This document shows positions 44,876 through 54,914 of a DNA stretch of 64,000 nucleotides, piece by piece. Position 1 is the first letter of the stretch. Each line of letters starts with the position of its first letter. The DNA comes from Hymenopellis radicata (taxonomy: Eukaryota > Basidiomycota > Agaricomycetes > Agaricales > Physalacriaceae), in NCBI GenBank assembly GCA_015501595.1, contig JADNRX010000054.1, forward strand, positions 124,001 through 188,000, written 5' to 3'. The translations under genes were made by a program, and so were the position numbers. Below the pieces are notes generated by a model. It saw only the letters and a program-made list of their open reading frames with translations. It was not told the origin of the DNA and searched no databases.

Positions 44876-45053
44876 ACAGACTTTGTCGGTTCCTCCAGGA
44901 TATCATATCATTTCCTGCCCACGGCCACCAGCTGAGGACTTTGGAGATGCTTGGGGGGGAGTGGCTGCGATCATCCGAGATGGCTTACTTGTAAAGTACT
45001 CGAAAGAGTTCTCTGGGCCGGATTTCATGGTGCTTGAGCTCGGGCCTAATATC
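44876..45053 (+). repeat. Inverted duplicate of the retrotransposon endonuclease region
   Basis: The plus strand encodes SVPPGYHIISCPRPPAEDFG through MVLELGPNI, the same peptide as residues 49-104 of the element, nearly identical in DNA. It ends exactly where repeat B resumes (aaaagcgcaactgcc). It could come from template switching or a second priming event during integration. Confidence 0.85.
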
Positions 45054-45560
45054 CAAAAGCGCAACTGCCTCTTTCGGATTCGATCGCGTCAAGCTCTTTC
45101 CTTCCCGCCAGCTTCACGCCGATTGGATATGAATTCTTGCACATTCTGCTCCTGGTCCAACTCTCCAACAAATTATCTAACGAATACTATCTGCGCTCTC
45201 TGCATTTCTCCGTTATCTCTGAATCAGAATTCCAACGTAAAACGCGCGCACGATTCTTCCATTCTACGGACATCTGTACATTCTACGCCCGTCGGCTATG
45301 AAAACACTGTTCCCCGTGATCCTAATAAAAAGCCACAAAACTGGCACCCACTTTAAAACGTCTTTCAAACGGTAAGCCCTCCCATATGCCTGCCTCATCT
45401 CATCCACCCTCTCGACCTTGGGTTCAGGCCGAGAGATACATTCATGGGCGGTGGTGTCGCATGCACTCGTAAGTGCCCCCTTTCATAGCAGCGCGCTACA
45501 GCAAGGACTCATATATGCACGCAATAGTGACTCACTCCAGCTACAAGTCCGGCACGGCTG
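45054..45560 (+). repeat. Repeat B, right half, with TATA/leader module
   Basis: It resumes at aaaagcgcaactgcctcttt and continues through cgatcgcgtcaagctctttc, ctgcatttctccgttatctc (45193), a tttaaaac box (about 45352), aaacggtaagccct and the core gaccttgggttcaggccgag (45414-45433). After that, atgggcggtggtgtcgcatg matches 35630, so it is the same unit as 35070-35750. Confidence 0.7.
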
Positions 45561-46085
45561 TAGTGCGTTAAGAAACGTCTGTGATTACGCGCTGTCAGTC
45601 CGAGACGGGCCTGATGATTCCCTTTAGTGTGTGTTACAGTGTGAAGAAGGGCGTTGGCACCACGTCCAAGACGAAAGGTAGTCGTTCGTATTATGTTCCG
45701 GGTTCACGCGCACTTTTCGTACACCAGCATGGAGGGCGGGGCGTGGAGGTGCTCCAACTTTGCAATATGGCTACCGAGACTCATGACGGTTGAGTTATTC
45801 AGGATTTCGATTGAGGGGCACAAGAAAGACAAGCCCGAACAGAAATAAGGCGCGTCTCCTCTCTTCCTGCTGTCTTCATGTCCTTCCACATTAAAGTCCT
45901 GCGAGATAAAAGGATGCCCTAGTTTGGTGCGTGAGCTACGCGGGCATTGATGTGGCTCTTTTGTCGACACAGCACCCATTGTTCGCCTAATTGAGTCGGA
46001 CGAGGCTTACGATCAGGTGACCTCTATCTTTTATTGCGCCGAAAACAATGGACTTGCTTTACCGTTGTCTACCACCACCATCACA
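45561..46085 (+). other. F-box upstream region
   Basis: The stretch 45560-45830 shows nothing recognisable. 45830-46085 is the promoter region shared with paralogue ii (28900-29738 minus the fold-back element). It includes the empty target site gtcgacacagcaccc at about 45973-45987. A tcttttattg stretch near 46028 may hold a TATA-like element. Confidence 0.5.
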
Positions 46086-48629
46086 ATGTCGCCCGCTCCG
46101 TCTCGTCGCTCCAAGCGGATTGCTGAGGCAAAGACAAAAGACGATGCAAAGCACAAGGCGAAGGCGGCTCCGAACTTGAAGAAGCGTGTTCGACAAGCGT
46201 CCCCGGACGCAGATGCCGGGGCTACAAGAGAACCATCGCCTCAGAGGAAAGCCAGGAAACGCACCAAGGCTGGCGCTGCTGTCGAATCCTCCGACCAAGC
46301 TCCTCAGCCTCGGAGAGGACGAGGAAAATTAAGCCAGCTTACCGAGATAAATCTTGATGTTCTCTTCGAGGTTTGTCCATTCCGTCTTCGCAGTGCTTCA
46401 TTGTTTCTTACATCGGTCGTACTCTAGATCTTTTCGTACTTGGAGCCCCTCGACCTCCTACGGATGAGTCGCACGACGAAAGATCTGCGCGCGCTGCTCA
46501 TGAAGAAAGAGACGGCATTTGTCTGGGAAAGCGCGCGTCTGGGAATGGACGGTCTTCCGCCTATGATTGAGGGCCTCAACGAACCGCAGTATGCGAATTT
46601 GCTGTTTGACAACCATTGTCATGTACGTGTGTTCAGTTGCGGATAACCGTTCACGTGTGTTTAATTGCCTCTTAGAACTGTTTGAAGACGCCGACCAAGT
46701 ACATCGTATGGGAAATACGAATGAGACTTTGTAAGGAATGTTTAGAGAAGGGAACGATGTACGTACAACCCGTTTCTTGGAAAGATCCTTACTCATTCCT
46801 TGAAGCGTAGCAACTAGCAGGCAACTTCGGGCTCATGGGCTCACAGACTCGTTCAAAGCCCAAGAGCTACTCAAAAACATTACTCCGTACCGGTGTTTCA
46901 AGCCTTCAAGTATGTAGCTCTAGCTTTGTTCGCTCCGGTTTCCGTGCTAACTAAGCCGCGCGCCCCCAGCTACATACTATATCGCATACTATGATGTACG
47001 CACATACGAAAGGCTGGTCGAGGAGAGCGCCCCGCTCCAGCATGGATTCCCGCAGTACGCAGCTTGGTTTGCGAAGAAGCAAGAGGACTACAAGGCTCTT
47101 GTCAAGGTGAGTCTTTATTCAGTGCCTACGTCGATATTTGAACATATGCTCAACTGTCGTTGAAGTCCTGCCAACAGTACGAGGACTGGGCGACGTCGAG
47201 GACTGAGACACGAGCGGCAGAGCTGGACTCTCTTCGCCGCCTACGGCTAGAAAGGTAACATTTCTGTTTTTGCTCGTCCGGCATAAACTGACGCTGCTGC
47301 AGTATTATTGCTCGATTGACCGCCGATGGGTGGGACGAAGAGCTGCAGCTTGACTCTACTCTCGAAACGCTGCAACGACATCCCCTAGTAAAACAGCCTA
47401 GAGAGCTGACAAACCGAAGTGCGTCCCTTCTTATCTCATTCACAAGTTGGCAACGAACTTACCCTATCTTAGTTTGGAACACGATCAAACCCGCTCTCAC
47501 AGCACTCATGACCGAGTTCCGCGCCGAGCTATTGGAACGAAAGATACAAACCGCCATCTACGAACGCACTCGTACCCTGTCGAGACTTGGACAAGCTATC
47601 TTCGCGGCATTACCAGAAACTCCACACCATCCACCTGCTTCCGCGCTTTGCACGTATCAACCGTTTTTGGACATCATCAAGAACACGCCCCCCGACGAAG
47701 ACGCGACCACCAAACTGGAAGAAGCGCTCGACTCGGAGACTGTCCTCGCAATATCCGCCGAGTGGAGAGAGGAACAAGAAAAGCGTCTGACGGCGATGCT
47801 CCGAAGCAAAACGGGGTGTAGCGCCGATCTCTCCTTGGACGTGAACGCCTTCGCCTGCGTCGTGTGCGGCCCGTGGGTCGGGTTCAGTGACGTCTCCAGC
47901 GTCCTGCATTACCCGCACTTTGCCTCGCACTCGTGTTTCCACTCTACTGTTCCCATTGGGGAGACGAATGTCAGGGTATGGACCGGGGACGGGATGATCA
48001 AGACTCTCGAACAGGACGTCTACACTAGATGCCAAGGCTTCGTGAGGATGTGTGGGCTTGATCCGGATACTGCGACGGCGGAGGATATGGACGGTGCTGA
48101 ATCAGCTGATGTATTTTTCCGATGCGAGGACGCATGCCATGCTAGGCAGGAACCGATGTATGGAATGAAGGTGTTCCGTCTGATGCGTTGGCGTACTGCT
48201 ATGGTGAGTTTACCATCTACATTTCTCTCCCGTATCATTAGCTGATTTTGGGGTAGAACCACAATCACTTCCGAGGAAAGTTTCTCGTGTTGATGACGCC
48301 GAGCTTATCGCCTTGGGGCGTACGAAGGAAAAAGCCTTGTTGGAAAACGACCTAGCAGACCGCTCTCCTCCGGGGATAGATGATCGGCAGGCGTTCGTGT
48401 GTGTTCATTGCGATGTGGCGGAAACCTCTACTAGGACGGCTTGCGCCGAGCATCTTCGTTCTGTGTGAGTCCATTCTTTGCTCTTACTAATTTGTGTCCA
48501 TACTGACTTCTCCGCAGACATGAGATAAGCGGCGAGCCCAAGGCTGTGGACCATTATCGACGTAGTTTGAAGTCAAAGAAGTTGAACCACTTGTTCGTTG
48601 ATGTTAGAATGCCAGCGATACGAGAATGA
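46086..48629 (+). CDS. F-box protein, paralogue iii
   Basis: The start MSPAPSRRSKRIAEAKTKDD was chosen because it matches paralogue ii. The N-terminus is basic (RKARKRTKAGAAVESSD), and the F-box LTEINLDVLFEIFSYLEPLD forms across an intron ending at 46427. Next come RMSRTTKDLRALLMKKETAF, EPQYANLLFDNHC and NCLKTPTKYIVWEIRMRLC. A later exon reads YEDWATSRTETRAAELDSLR; the long exon has TIKPALTALMTEFRAELLER and FVRMCGLDPDTATAEDMDG. The last exons read FVCVHCDVAETS, HLRSVH and SGEPKAVDHYRRSLKSK, ending at 48629. All parts of paralogue i are present in order, so it looks intact. The role is likely an SCF ubiquitin-ligase adaptor with an unknown target. It sits in a block that is duplicated in inverted orientation at 25.2-28.4 kb. 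Confidence 0.75.
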
Positions 48630-49130
48630 AGATGTCGAGCCTTGAAGGAGAATAGAATTCCGGGGCAGTGCTTTTAATGTAACATGTAAATCATCCCCAC
48701 CTGTATCTAACGTAACACAAGAATGCTTTCGAGCGCGTCAACTCCCTTCCTTTCCGACCATTATGTACCTTTCGTGAAATGGACCCGGGAGTTCTCGCGG
48801 TCACACGATCACAAGAATCCTGACCGGTTACTACCATGATGATGATCATATGTAACTGCTCTTCGAAACATAATCGATGTTGTGCGTTCTCCATTCTTCT
48901 ATTGTTCCGACGACCAATGTTCCCCACTTTCTCTCCATTCTCCGCTAGTAAGTTGTGGGAACACTGCCACTGCCACCATTTCAATCTCGAGCCACAGAAT
49001 CGACGTACAGGATAAAAAGGCCCCCATTTGAAGGGTGAGTCTCAGTTCACTATGCCTCCTCCATCTTATTCACTCTTCAATCACCTTGGGCTCAGGCTGA
49101 AATCACAAAGACAGCGTCACTTCGCTGGGA
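48630..49130 (+). repeat. F-box downstream block with TATA/leader module
   Basis: From tgaagatgtcgagccttgaa to gcacttcgct this repeats the 3' flank of paralogue i (25935-25470, minus). It includes cgaaacataatcgatgttgt (48864), gttgtgggaacactgccact (48953), a ggataaaaagg box (about 49011) and the core tcaccttgggctcaggctga (49081-49100). The module is thus part of the duplicated block. Confidence 0.65.
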
Positions 49131-49720
49131 GCTTTGCTCCTGTGGCGTCTCTGCTTAATTCTTCATGATGTCTCAACATCGGTGTCGCCAACAGTCGTCA
49201 AAATCCGACACAACCCGCGAAGTACGACCCCACTGCAAACATCCGTCGTAGCATCCGTCCGGGCTGACCGCGCATCGCAGGGGCCCTCGTTCGTTTCCTG
49301 GGTCAGCGTGGTTGACCACGCAACCGCCATGGGACGACATGGACATCGCTCTTAGGCGGGTGGGCAGACTTTTTGTTCAATCGCAGGGTCATATGGGGCA
49401 TCATACATTCAACTCCCCTGCCTGCGATGTCATGCAAGCCCGATCCCGTGCTCGCGCCCGCCCCCGCACCGCGGTTTCAGATTCAACCTCACGCTCCCCG
49501 TCGAGAACCTCTGCGCTGCGACGTCCGACCCGGGGAACTACATTGGACGAACCTATGTTTGAGAGAGTGCCACAGTACTCGACAACCGTGTCAAGGAGTG
49601 CGTTACTCTCCTCCTCCTCCTCCTCCTCCTCGTCGTCTTATATCTAACCGCTCTGGCATTAGCACTGTCAAGCCGGTGCTCAGTCACTACGTGGAAATTG
49701 GCCTTTTTCCTTAAACCATC
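49131..49720. other. No gene recognised
   Basis: ORFs here translate a (TCC)n microsatellite (49612-49640) as poly-Ser and are low-complexity. No domain was seen. Confidence 0.3.
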
Positions 49721-49945
49721 ATGAACGCAACCACCTACAATATCTGGGAAATTGCCTCTTTCATGTTCACTCTCATCTCCATTATCGCCGTCGTTGTGCG
49801 ACATTTCAAAGAGTCCACATGGCCTCCGACCATGGCAGACGCTATTATAGAGCCATGCGACGTCGCGGGGAGCCACTCCGCTTTCGTCAAGGATCATGAA
49901 TCCACCCTACCCTTACGACAACCTATTTCGCTGCCAAAATACTAG
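49721..49945 (+). CDS. Small ORF of 74 codons with one membrane segment
   Basis: MNATTYNIWEIASFMFTLIS continues into IIAVVVRHFKESTWPP, a single hydrophobic helix with a short charged tail. It runs into repeat D at its 3' end. It could be a small gene or a fragment; no family is recognised. Confidence 0.25.
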   Translation: MNATTYNIWEIASFMFTLISIIAVVVRHFKESTWPPTMADAIIEPCDVAGSHSAFVKDHESTLPLRQPISLPKY

Positions 49946-50395
49946 GCTTTAACATCTTACACATCGCCATATGGGACCAGAAACTATGACCAAAGACGAC
50001 ATGCACTAAGTAATTCGTGAGCGCTCTCATTATCTTGTTCGTCCCAATCGCTAACATTTATGATTTCGTAGTGACAAACAGCAATTGCTCTCGGCCTGAA
50101 CCCAAGGTGACCAAGTGGTGGAGTATCTATCTTGTCATCTAGAAGCACGAGTATTAGCAGTAGTACTTGTCCTGAATGACAGATATTTCTCCTTGGAATT
50201 TAGCTTCGTGAGTATCATCTGTTACCCTCGCTTCGAAATGGTTGGCAGCTACACCTGTGAACGTACATGAGAGTGAGACTGCAAACGCCCCAAGTCGCGA
50301 CAGTCTTTATAATATATAATGTATTATACGAGGTATCGGAATCCTACGACTACAGAGAATTATAGTATATTCTAAATGATACGTACTTTCCTGAC
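49905..50395. repeat. Dispersed repeat family D, copy 2, carrying a reverse leader core
   Basis: It matches 37545-38130 (tacgacaacctatttcgctg, gtggagtatctatcttgtca, tagaagcacgagtattagca). The leader core is reversed at 50112-50092 (cctgaacccaaggtgacc). Confidence 0.65.
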
Positions 50396-50460
50396 CTCCT
50401 CCGCTATCAGCTCTATAAATCTACTCGTCAGCTCGCAGCGATTCTTAGACCCAAACGAAA

Positions 50461-51689
50461 TCACATACCTCTAACATCACTCCCCAACAGCCCGCGACGC
50501 ACTAGCTCCGGACACGACTCCCAAATCATCTTCGTCACGTTCTCCACATCGCTCTGAACGCTCTGATACCCTTGTACCTCCCTACTCAGCGAAAACATCA
50601 CCGTAACTGCCTGTAGCCCATGAACATCCTTTAACGTGTCGTCCAACCCCGTCCATACGTCCTCAGAGCGAACCGAGCCCCTCCCAAGCGAGGCGCACCG
50701 CAGACGAGGGTACGCACGCTCAAGCGTAAGATGCTCCAATCGCAGCGCCGACGCTTTCCCTATATTAGACGCCCACCACTGTAACCAACCCGAGTCGTGT
50801 CCCGAAATACAAATGTGCAGATCTCGCAGACGCTGTAGAGCGAAGAACGGCATTTCGCGGCTTAATCTCTCCTGTGCTACAAAGGCGTGCGTAGTTGAAT
50901 AAACTGATCTAAAGCGAGGACACGCGACTTACTGAGTGGGTGAGATACGTCGCCTAGGGGATCCTTGATGGTGAGGGAATGCAGCTCCGGGAACGCGTTA
51001 ACGAGACGCGACAGCTTAGGGAGCTCGTTGACAAAGTACGTGTGTACATTGAGCTTGCGGAGGTGCGAGAGCCATCCGTGGGCGGGATCTGCGAAGATGA
51101 ACGACCCGAGCGAGGACGATATCATCCCCGCCGACACAGTCAACTCTGTGATAGACGAAGGAGGTGCAACAATGGCGTCCGAAAAAGAACACATCGCGTG
51201 GACTTCGATCAAGCGGAGGGAAGCGAGGGACGGGAAGTAGGAAAGGATGGTAAAGAGCGATGATGGTGAATCCAGGAATACGGCGTTCAACGACAGGCTT
51301 TTGACGCGGGGAAGAGCAATAATGGAAAGCAATCCACGATCCATGCGAACCATGTGTGCGAGCTCAATGTCGGTTACATTGAGCAGGCCCTGAAAGACTC
51401 GGGTAAGGGCTGGGTCCTCGTGAACGTAGACACGCCTCCCAGTGGTGACAGCGCCGGCCACGAGGCGCACGCGGTGAACATGCGAGAGTACACGGGGTGA
51501 CAAGGCCAGGAGGCTCGATGGCGTTTTTTTTGGTGGGGCAGACCGTTATTTCTCGAAAAAGATGTTTCTGAGCGCGATCGCGGAAGCAATGCGAGACGCC
51601 AGCGAGCGCGACCAGGGCCTGCGGTCGTCACGGAGAAGGTCGACGACCTCGTCTACGAGTTCTTGGGGGAGCATGGAGGTCGGCTGCAT
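50461..51689 (-). pseudogene. F-box / leucine-rich-like gene with N-terminal frame breaks
   Basis: The start at 51689 gives MQPTSMLPQELVDEVVDLLR, a typical fungal F-box start. The expected continuation PQALVALAGVSHCFRDRAQK and HLFREITVCPTKK is one frame off (break near 51620), and the frame shifts again at an A8 run (51525-51532 on minus). After that a long frame is open: SLLALSPRVLSHVHRVRL, then repeated Leu-rich segments (LPRVKSLSLNAVFL, FPSLASLRLIEV, LSHLRKLNVHTYF, FPELHSLTIKD). It is spliced at 50937-50881 to TQERLSREMPFFALQRLRDL and ends VRRGLLGSDVRGM at 50461. The role would be substrate selection for an SCF ligase. Either two indels disabled it, or base errors in the homopolymer mislead. 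Confidence 0.6.
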
Positions 51690-52189
51690 GGTGGGGAGAG
51701 GATGAGTTTGGGCTCCAGCGTAAGATTATTTTAAAGCCTCCTCCGAGTGAGGAATGAATGGAATCCTCGTGCTCAATGCATGAGCCGATGGAGAACGGTG
51801 ATGGAGCAGTCTCCGCTTCACGAAGAAAAGTGACAGGTCGTGGGGGAAAGGCAAGTGCCACTTCCAGCTGCCAGCAAGGCGAAAAGATAAATTCGGAGTC
51901 GAGGCCATCCGCGCCGAGTATAATCACCGGCGGGTTTACGTACCGTTACGTCCGCGTTGGCATGTTAACGCTGACATGTTCTGAAAAACTTCAGCGTTTT
52001 GTGGTGCCTTCGTGGCCAATTCGTGGCACTGGAATTTCGTTGATCCGCTCAGCAGCTGCTATTTTTATGTGTCAGCCAAACGATCTGTGGCGTTTGCGAT
52101 CATTGTTTACTTTGTCAAGCGAATGTCCGACTTGTTTTGAGGAAAGATTGGATTTGTTGTGCCTGTTAGTTCGGGGTACGTACATAATA
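51690..52189. other. No gene recognised
   Basis: This holds the upstream region of the F-box/leucine-rich gene (a ttaaaata stretch near 51729) and a plus-strand ORF without domains. Confidence 0.3.
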
Positions 52190-52541
52190 CTGCCGTTTGC
52201 ATAATTCCGTGAAAACGTGCATTTTCATTTTTTTTTCGGTCCGAGCTATCCGCAATATCCGGGAAGATCCGCGGTGCGTACCCAATGTATAATACAGTAT
52301 ACTTATAACCCATGAATGGGCACTCAAGCACCACTGTTGAGAGCGAAAAACATTGGTGAAATCTTGTATATCATCCTGCAGCCTTCTCTACGTCTCGGCG
52401 AGGCTGGAGAGGTGAGGTAGAGTTTGGACGGTGATGAGCATGTCATAATGTTTGCCATGCTACCTGCCCGATTTGTCGCCGGAGGATCGGACCGAAAGAA
52501 ATAAAAAATTGCACGTTTTCACGGAATTATGCAAACGGCAG
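52190..52541. mobile_element. 352-bp MITE with TA target duplication
   Basis: Ends are CTGCCGTTTGCATAATTCCG and its reverse complement; the inverted repeats extend about 55 bases (to tttcggtccga). TA lies on both sides (52188-52189 and 52542-52543). There is no coding capacity. The TA duplication suggests mobilisation by a Tc1/mariner or pogo-type transposase, by inference. Confidence 0.8.
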
Positions 52542-52543
52542 TA

Positions 52544-54914
52544 ATATCATATACTTAAATCAACCTGAGATCACCTCGCAGCTTCGCTGATTGGGTAGGA
52601 AGCCTTCCTCTGGACTCCGGCTCGCACCTTCGAATTTACCACGCTTTTCCGACGTGGGTCAAATGCAGTCGAACGCTGTTACTACTATTAATCATTTAGC
52701 TATCTGCTTGCCTCGAGAGATGAGGCGAGCGTGAATAAGACCCCCTGAGGCTGGTCGCATTGTCGAAGACTCGCTTAGAATGAAGCTCTTGCGCTTGGTC
52801 AAGTAGACGTCCATCCAGGAGACTGTATCATGTCAGAAAGTCCAGAAAGTGACCGGCAGTCATGACCGTCTATGACTCTATCAGTCGACTACCTATGTCA
52901 TATAGTTTAGTGCAAAGACGAAATGGTACTCCCTTGCGCTACTAGTGCTGGAATAGCTGAAGAGCTGACAGGGATCATAGTTGGAAACCGAGAGGTGTTA
53001 TTTGAGCTTGAACGCGCGGCGAGGATGGCCGTTTGAGGAAGACATGGGCTCGTGGGAAACCTGCAACGGAATTCGCCGGTTTCCTCAAGTTTTCCTCCTT
53101 CCTCCATCTCCGTTGTGTCTTACCTACCAGCACTTCCCTTGTCATACAGCAATATGGGCCTCAAACTTGACCCTTCGTTCTGTCAGTGACACCACCCAAC
53201 CCCCCACCCCAACACATTCTTGATGTCGAATTCGCCTCCGCCTCACCTTGATGCGTTTTCGATACTTATCTGATCCATGGTGCCCTCACGCGTTCATTTC
53301 AGACTACCATCAAGCCTGCCAGTTTTCAATGAAGATGATGCGACTCTGACAGATGAGAACGTTCAAGTAATGCGACAATTCGACGGAGAACAGAACTATC
53401 AGACCTCAGCACCATCTTCGTCCTCAGCCGAGAAAGGGGAACCCATCAAATAGTTCCTGTGCTGCATGCCAAACCAACGCAGTATTTAAAGCACTATTGT
53501 AAACGTTCAAGTTTCCATCCAAGCATGCCATCGCTACACGCCGCTGAGGACCAGACCACCAAATCCCAAGTCGGGCACGGAAACTGAATGAGTGGGAGCA
53601 GAGCCCCCGTGCTGGACGGTAGCTCGAGTGGGTGGGATGCGCATGGCCGAGCTCTGCAAATTGCAGGGTAATACTACACTGCCCTGGCGCACTTCGAGAC
53701 ACCGTGGTTGTGTAACCCATGTCGCTAGCGTCGCTTATCTCCCCGCTACATGAGCAGTCGAGGTCCGCACCACCGAAAACCATGCCCTCGGTACACGAGC
53801 AGCCGACCACATTCGGTCGGCCATACGCTGAGCCGTCACCGCCACTTTCTAGTAGTCCTACGCCATGACCTAATACAGCGTGCAGTATGCACCCGTTTTG
53901 CCCAGCCTTACTGAAAATTTTTTACAGCGATTCCCAATTACACGCCCAGTAGGATCTTTACGCTGCTCTTCAGAGTCGTCCTCTTCGTCCTTTCTTCCCG
54001 TTCGTCTTCTCTCTATTCTCGTCAGTGGCAAGGAAAGGCGTGCTGAACAAAACGTGGTGGGCCTTCCCGACGATGGTCCTATGCGGACTGATGGAGCTCA
54101 TCGGATGAGGCGCGCGCTTCTCCTCGAGCTTCGACCCCACGCTCTCGAATCCTTTCATCATCCAGTGCGTTTGCCCTTTGCTTCCATCTCCATTCCTCTT
54201 TCTAAAGACACCCAGGGCACCGCCTACGCCGCTTACGTCTGTAACGGGGCAGCGTAAGGGCCGCCGTGGTATCGTCATCTGTTCATTACCGGCACTCCGT
54301 GGGGGTGGAAATGGCGACCGAGAAAATATTCTTCGACGTGTAATTCGTGAACCAGAATGATCAACATCGGATGACCGGCCCGACCTGGCGCTGGCGCTGG
54401 CTTGGCTTGGGTAGCTTGGGCTTGGCAGTTGCTACTGACAATTCACGTCTAAGGTGAGTAGGCGATCACGGCCTCTTCGGACGGTTAGTTACATCGCATG
54501 TATTCCATTTTCACAAACTGACCGTCCAGCCATTAGGCTGTATTTCTGAATTCTTCCGTCCCTACTGCCAGAGTAGTGCCAGAGTCCGTCTCTCATGCAA
54601 CTCTCAGTCATGCTAAATGACCATTGAAACTAGAGGCTGCTCAATTGCGCTTTTTTACGCCGGAGCAGCCCTGCCCATGAACAAGTGATGATGAATCCTT
54701 GTTTGAACCATCATCCATTTTTGGCGGAGAGCAACGAGGCGTGTCGGCGTATTCATGGTCGCGTTTGTGCGTACAGCAGTTCCATTCCCCGCGGAGATCG
54801 CTTACTAGTATGTGGGGAGTCGCCCCCTAGCGTATTGTTCCCCGTCGTTCTGGAGTCATACGCAAACGTTTTCTATAAGTAGGAAGGTGTGTTTCGAGAA
54901 CCAGACACACAACC
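52544..54914. other. No confident gene
   Basis: Small protein-like frames exist: 52923-53039 (+) with AGIAEELTGIIVGNREVLFE, and 53277-53453 (+) with VHFRLPSSLPVFNEDDATLT, ending GEPIK. A cggttggcttgg-type low-complexity tract lies at 54390-54425. None can be tied to a family. 54860-54914 contains the likely promoter and leader of the oxidase gene. Confidence 0.35.

Larger units (their letters stand above)
40649..45053 (-). mobile_element. Non-LTR (LINE-type) retrotransposon, 5'-rearranged
   Basis: It is inserted into a repeat B copy on the minus strand. The 3' end carries a (TTCC)n tail (ggaaggaaggaaggaagg on plus, 40649-40668) and an untranslated region up to 40872; the same end recurs at 59741-59968. 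The coding frame is 44769-40873. Upstream, 44770-44875 is non-repetitive and 44876-45053 is an inverted duplicate of 44642-44467 within the endonuclease region. There is no ORF1 in the roughly 100 bases before the start, so the element is 5'-truncated or has a single frame. No clear target duplication was found. Confidence 0.85.

Noticed and set aside
44876..45053. Simple twin-priming 5' inversion of the retrotransposon
   Set aside because: The inverted segment is still present in the main copy, so it is a duplication; plain twin priming would not leave both.
49312..49714. Ser-rich ORFs of 111-113 codons
   Set aside because: They translate a (TCC)n microsatellite in alternative frames; low complexity, no splice or homology support.
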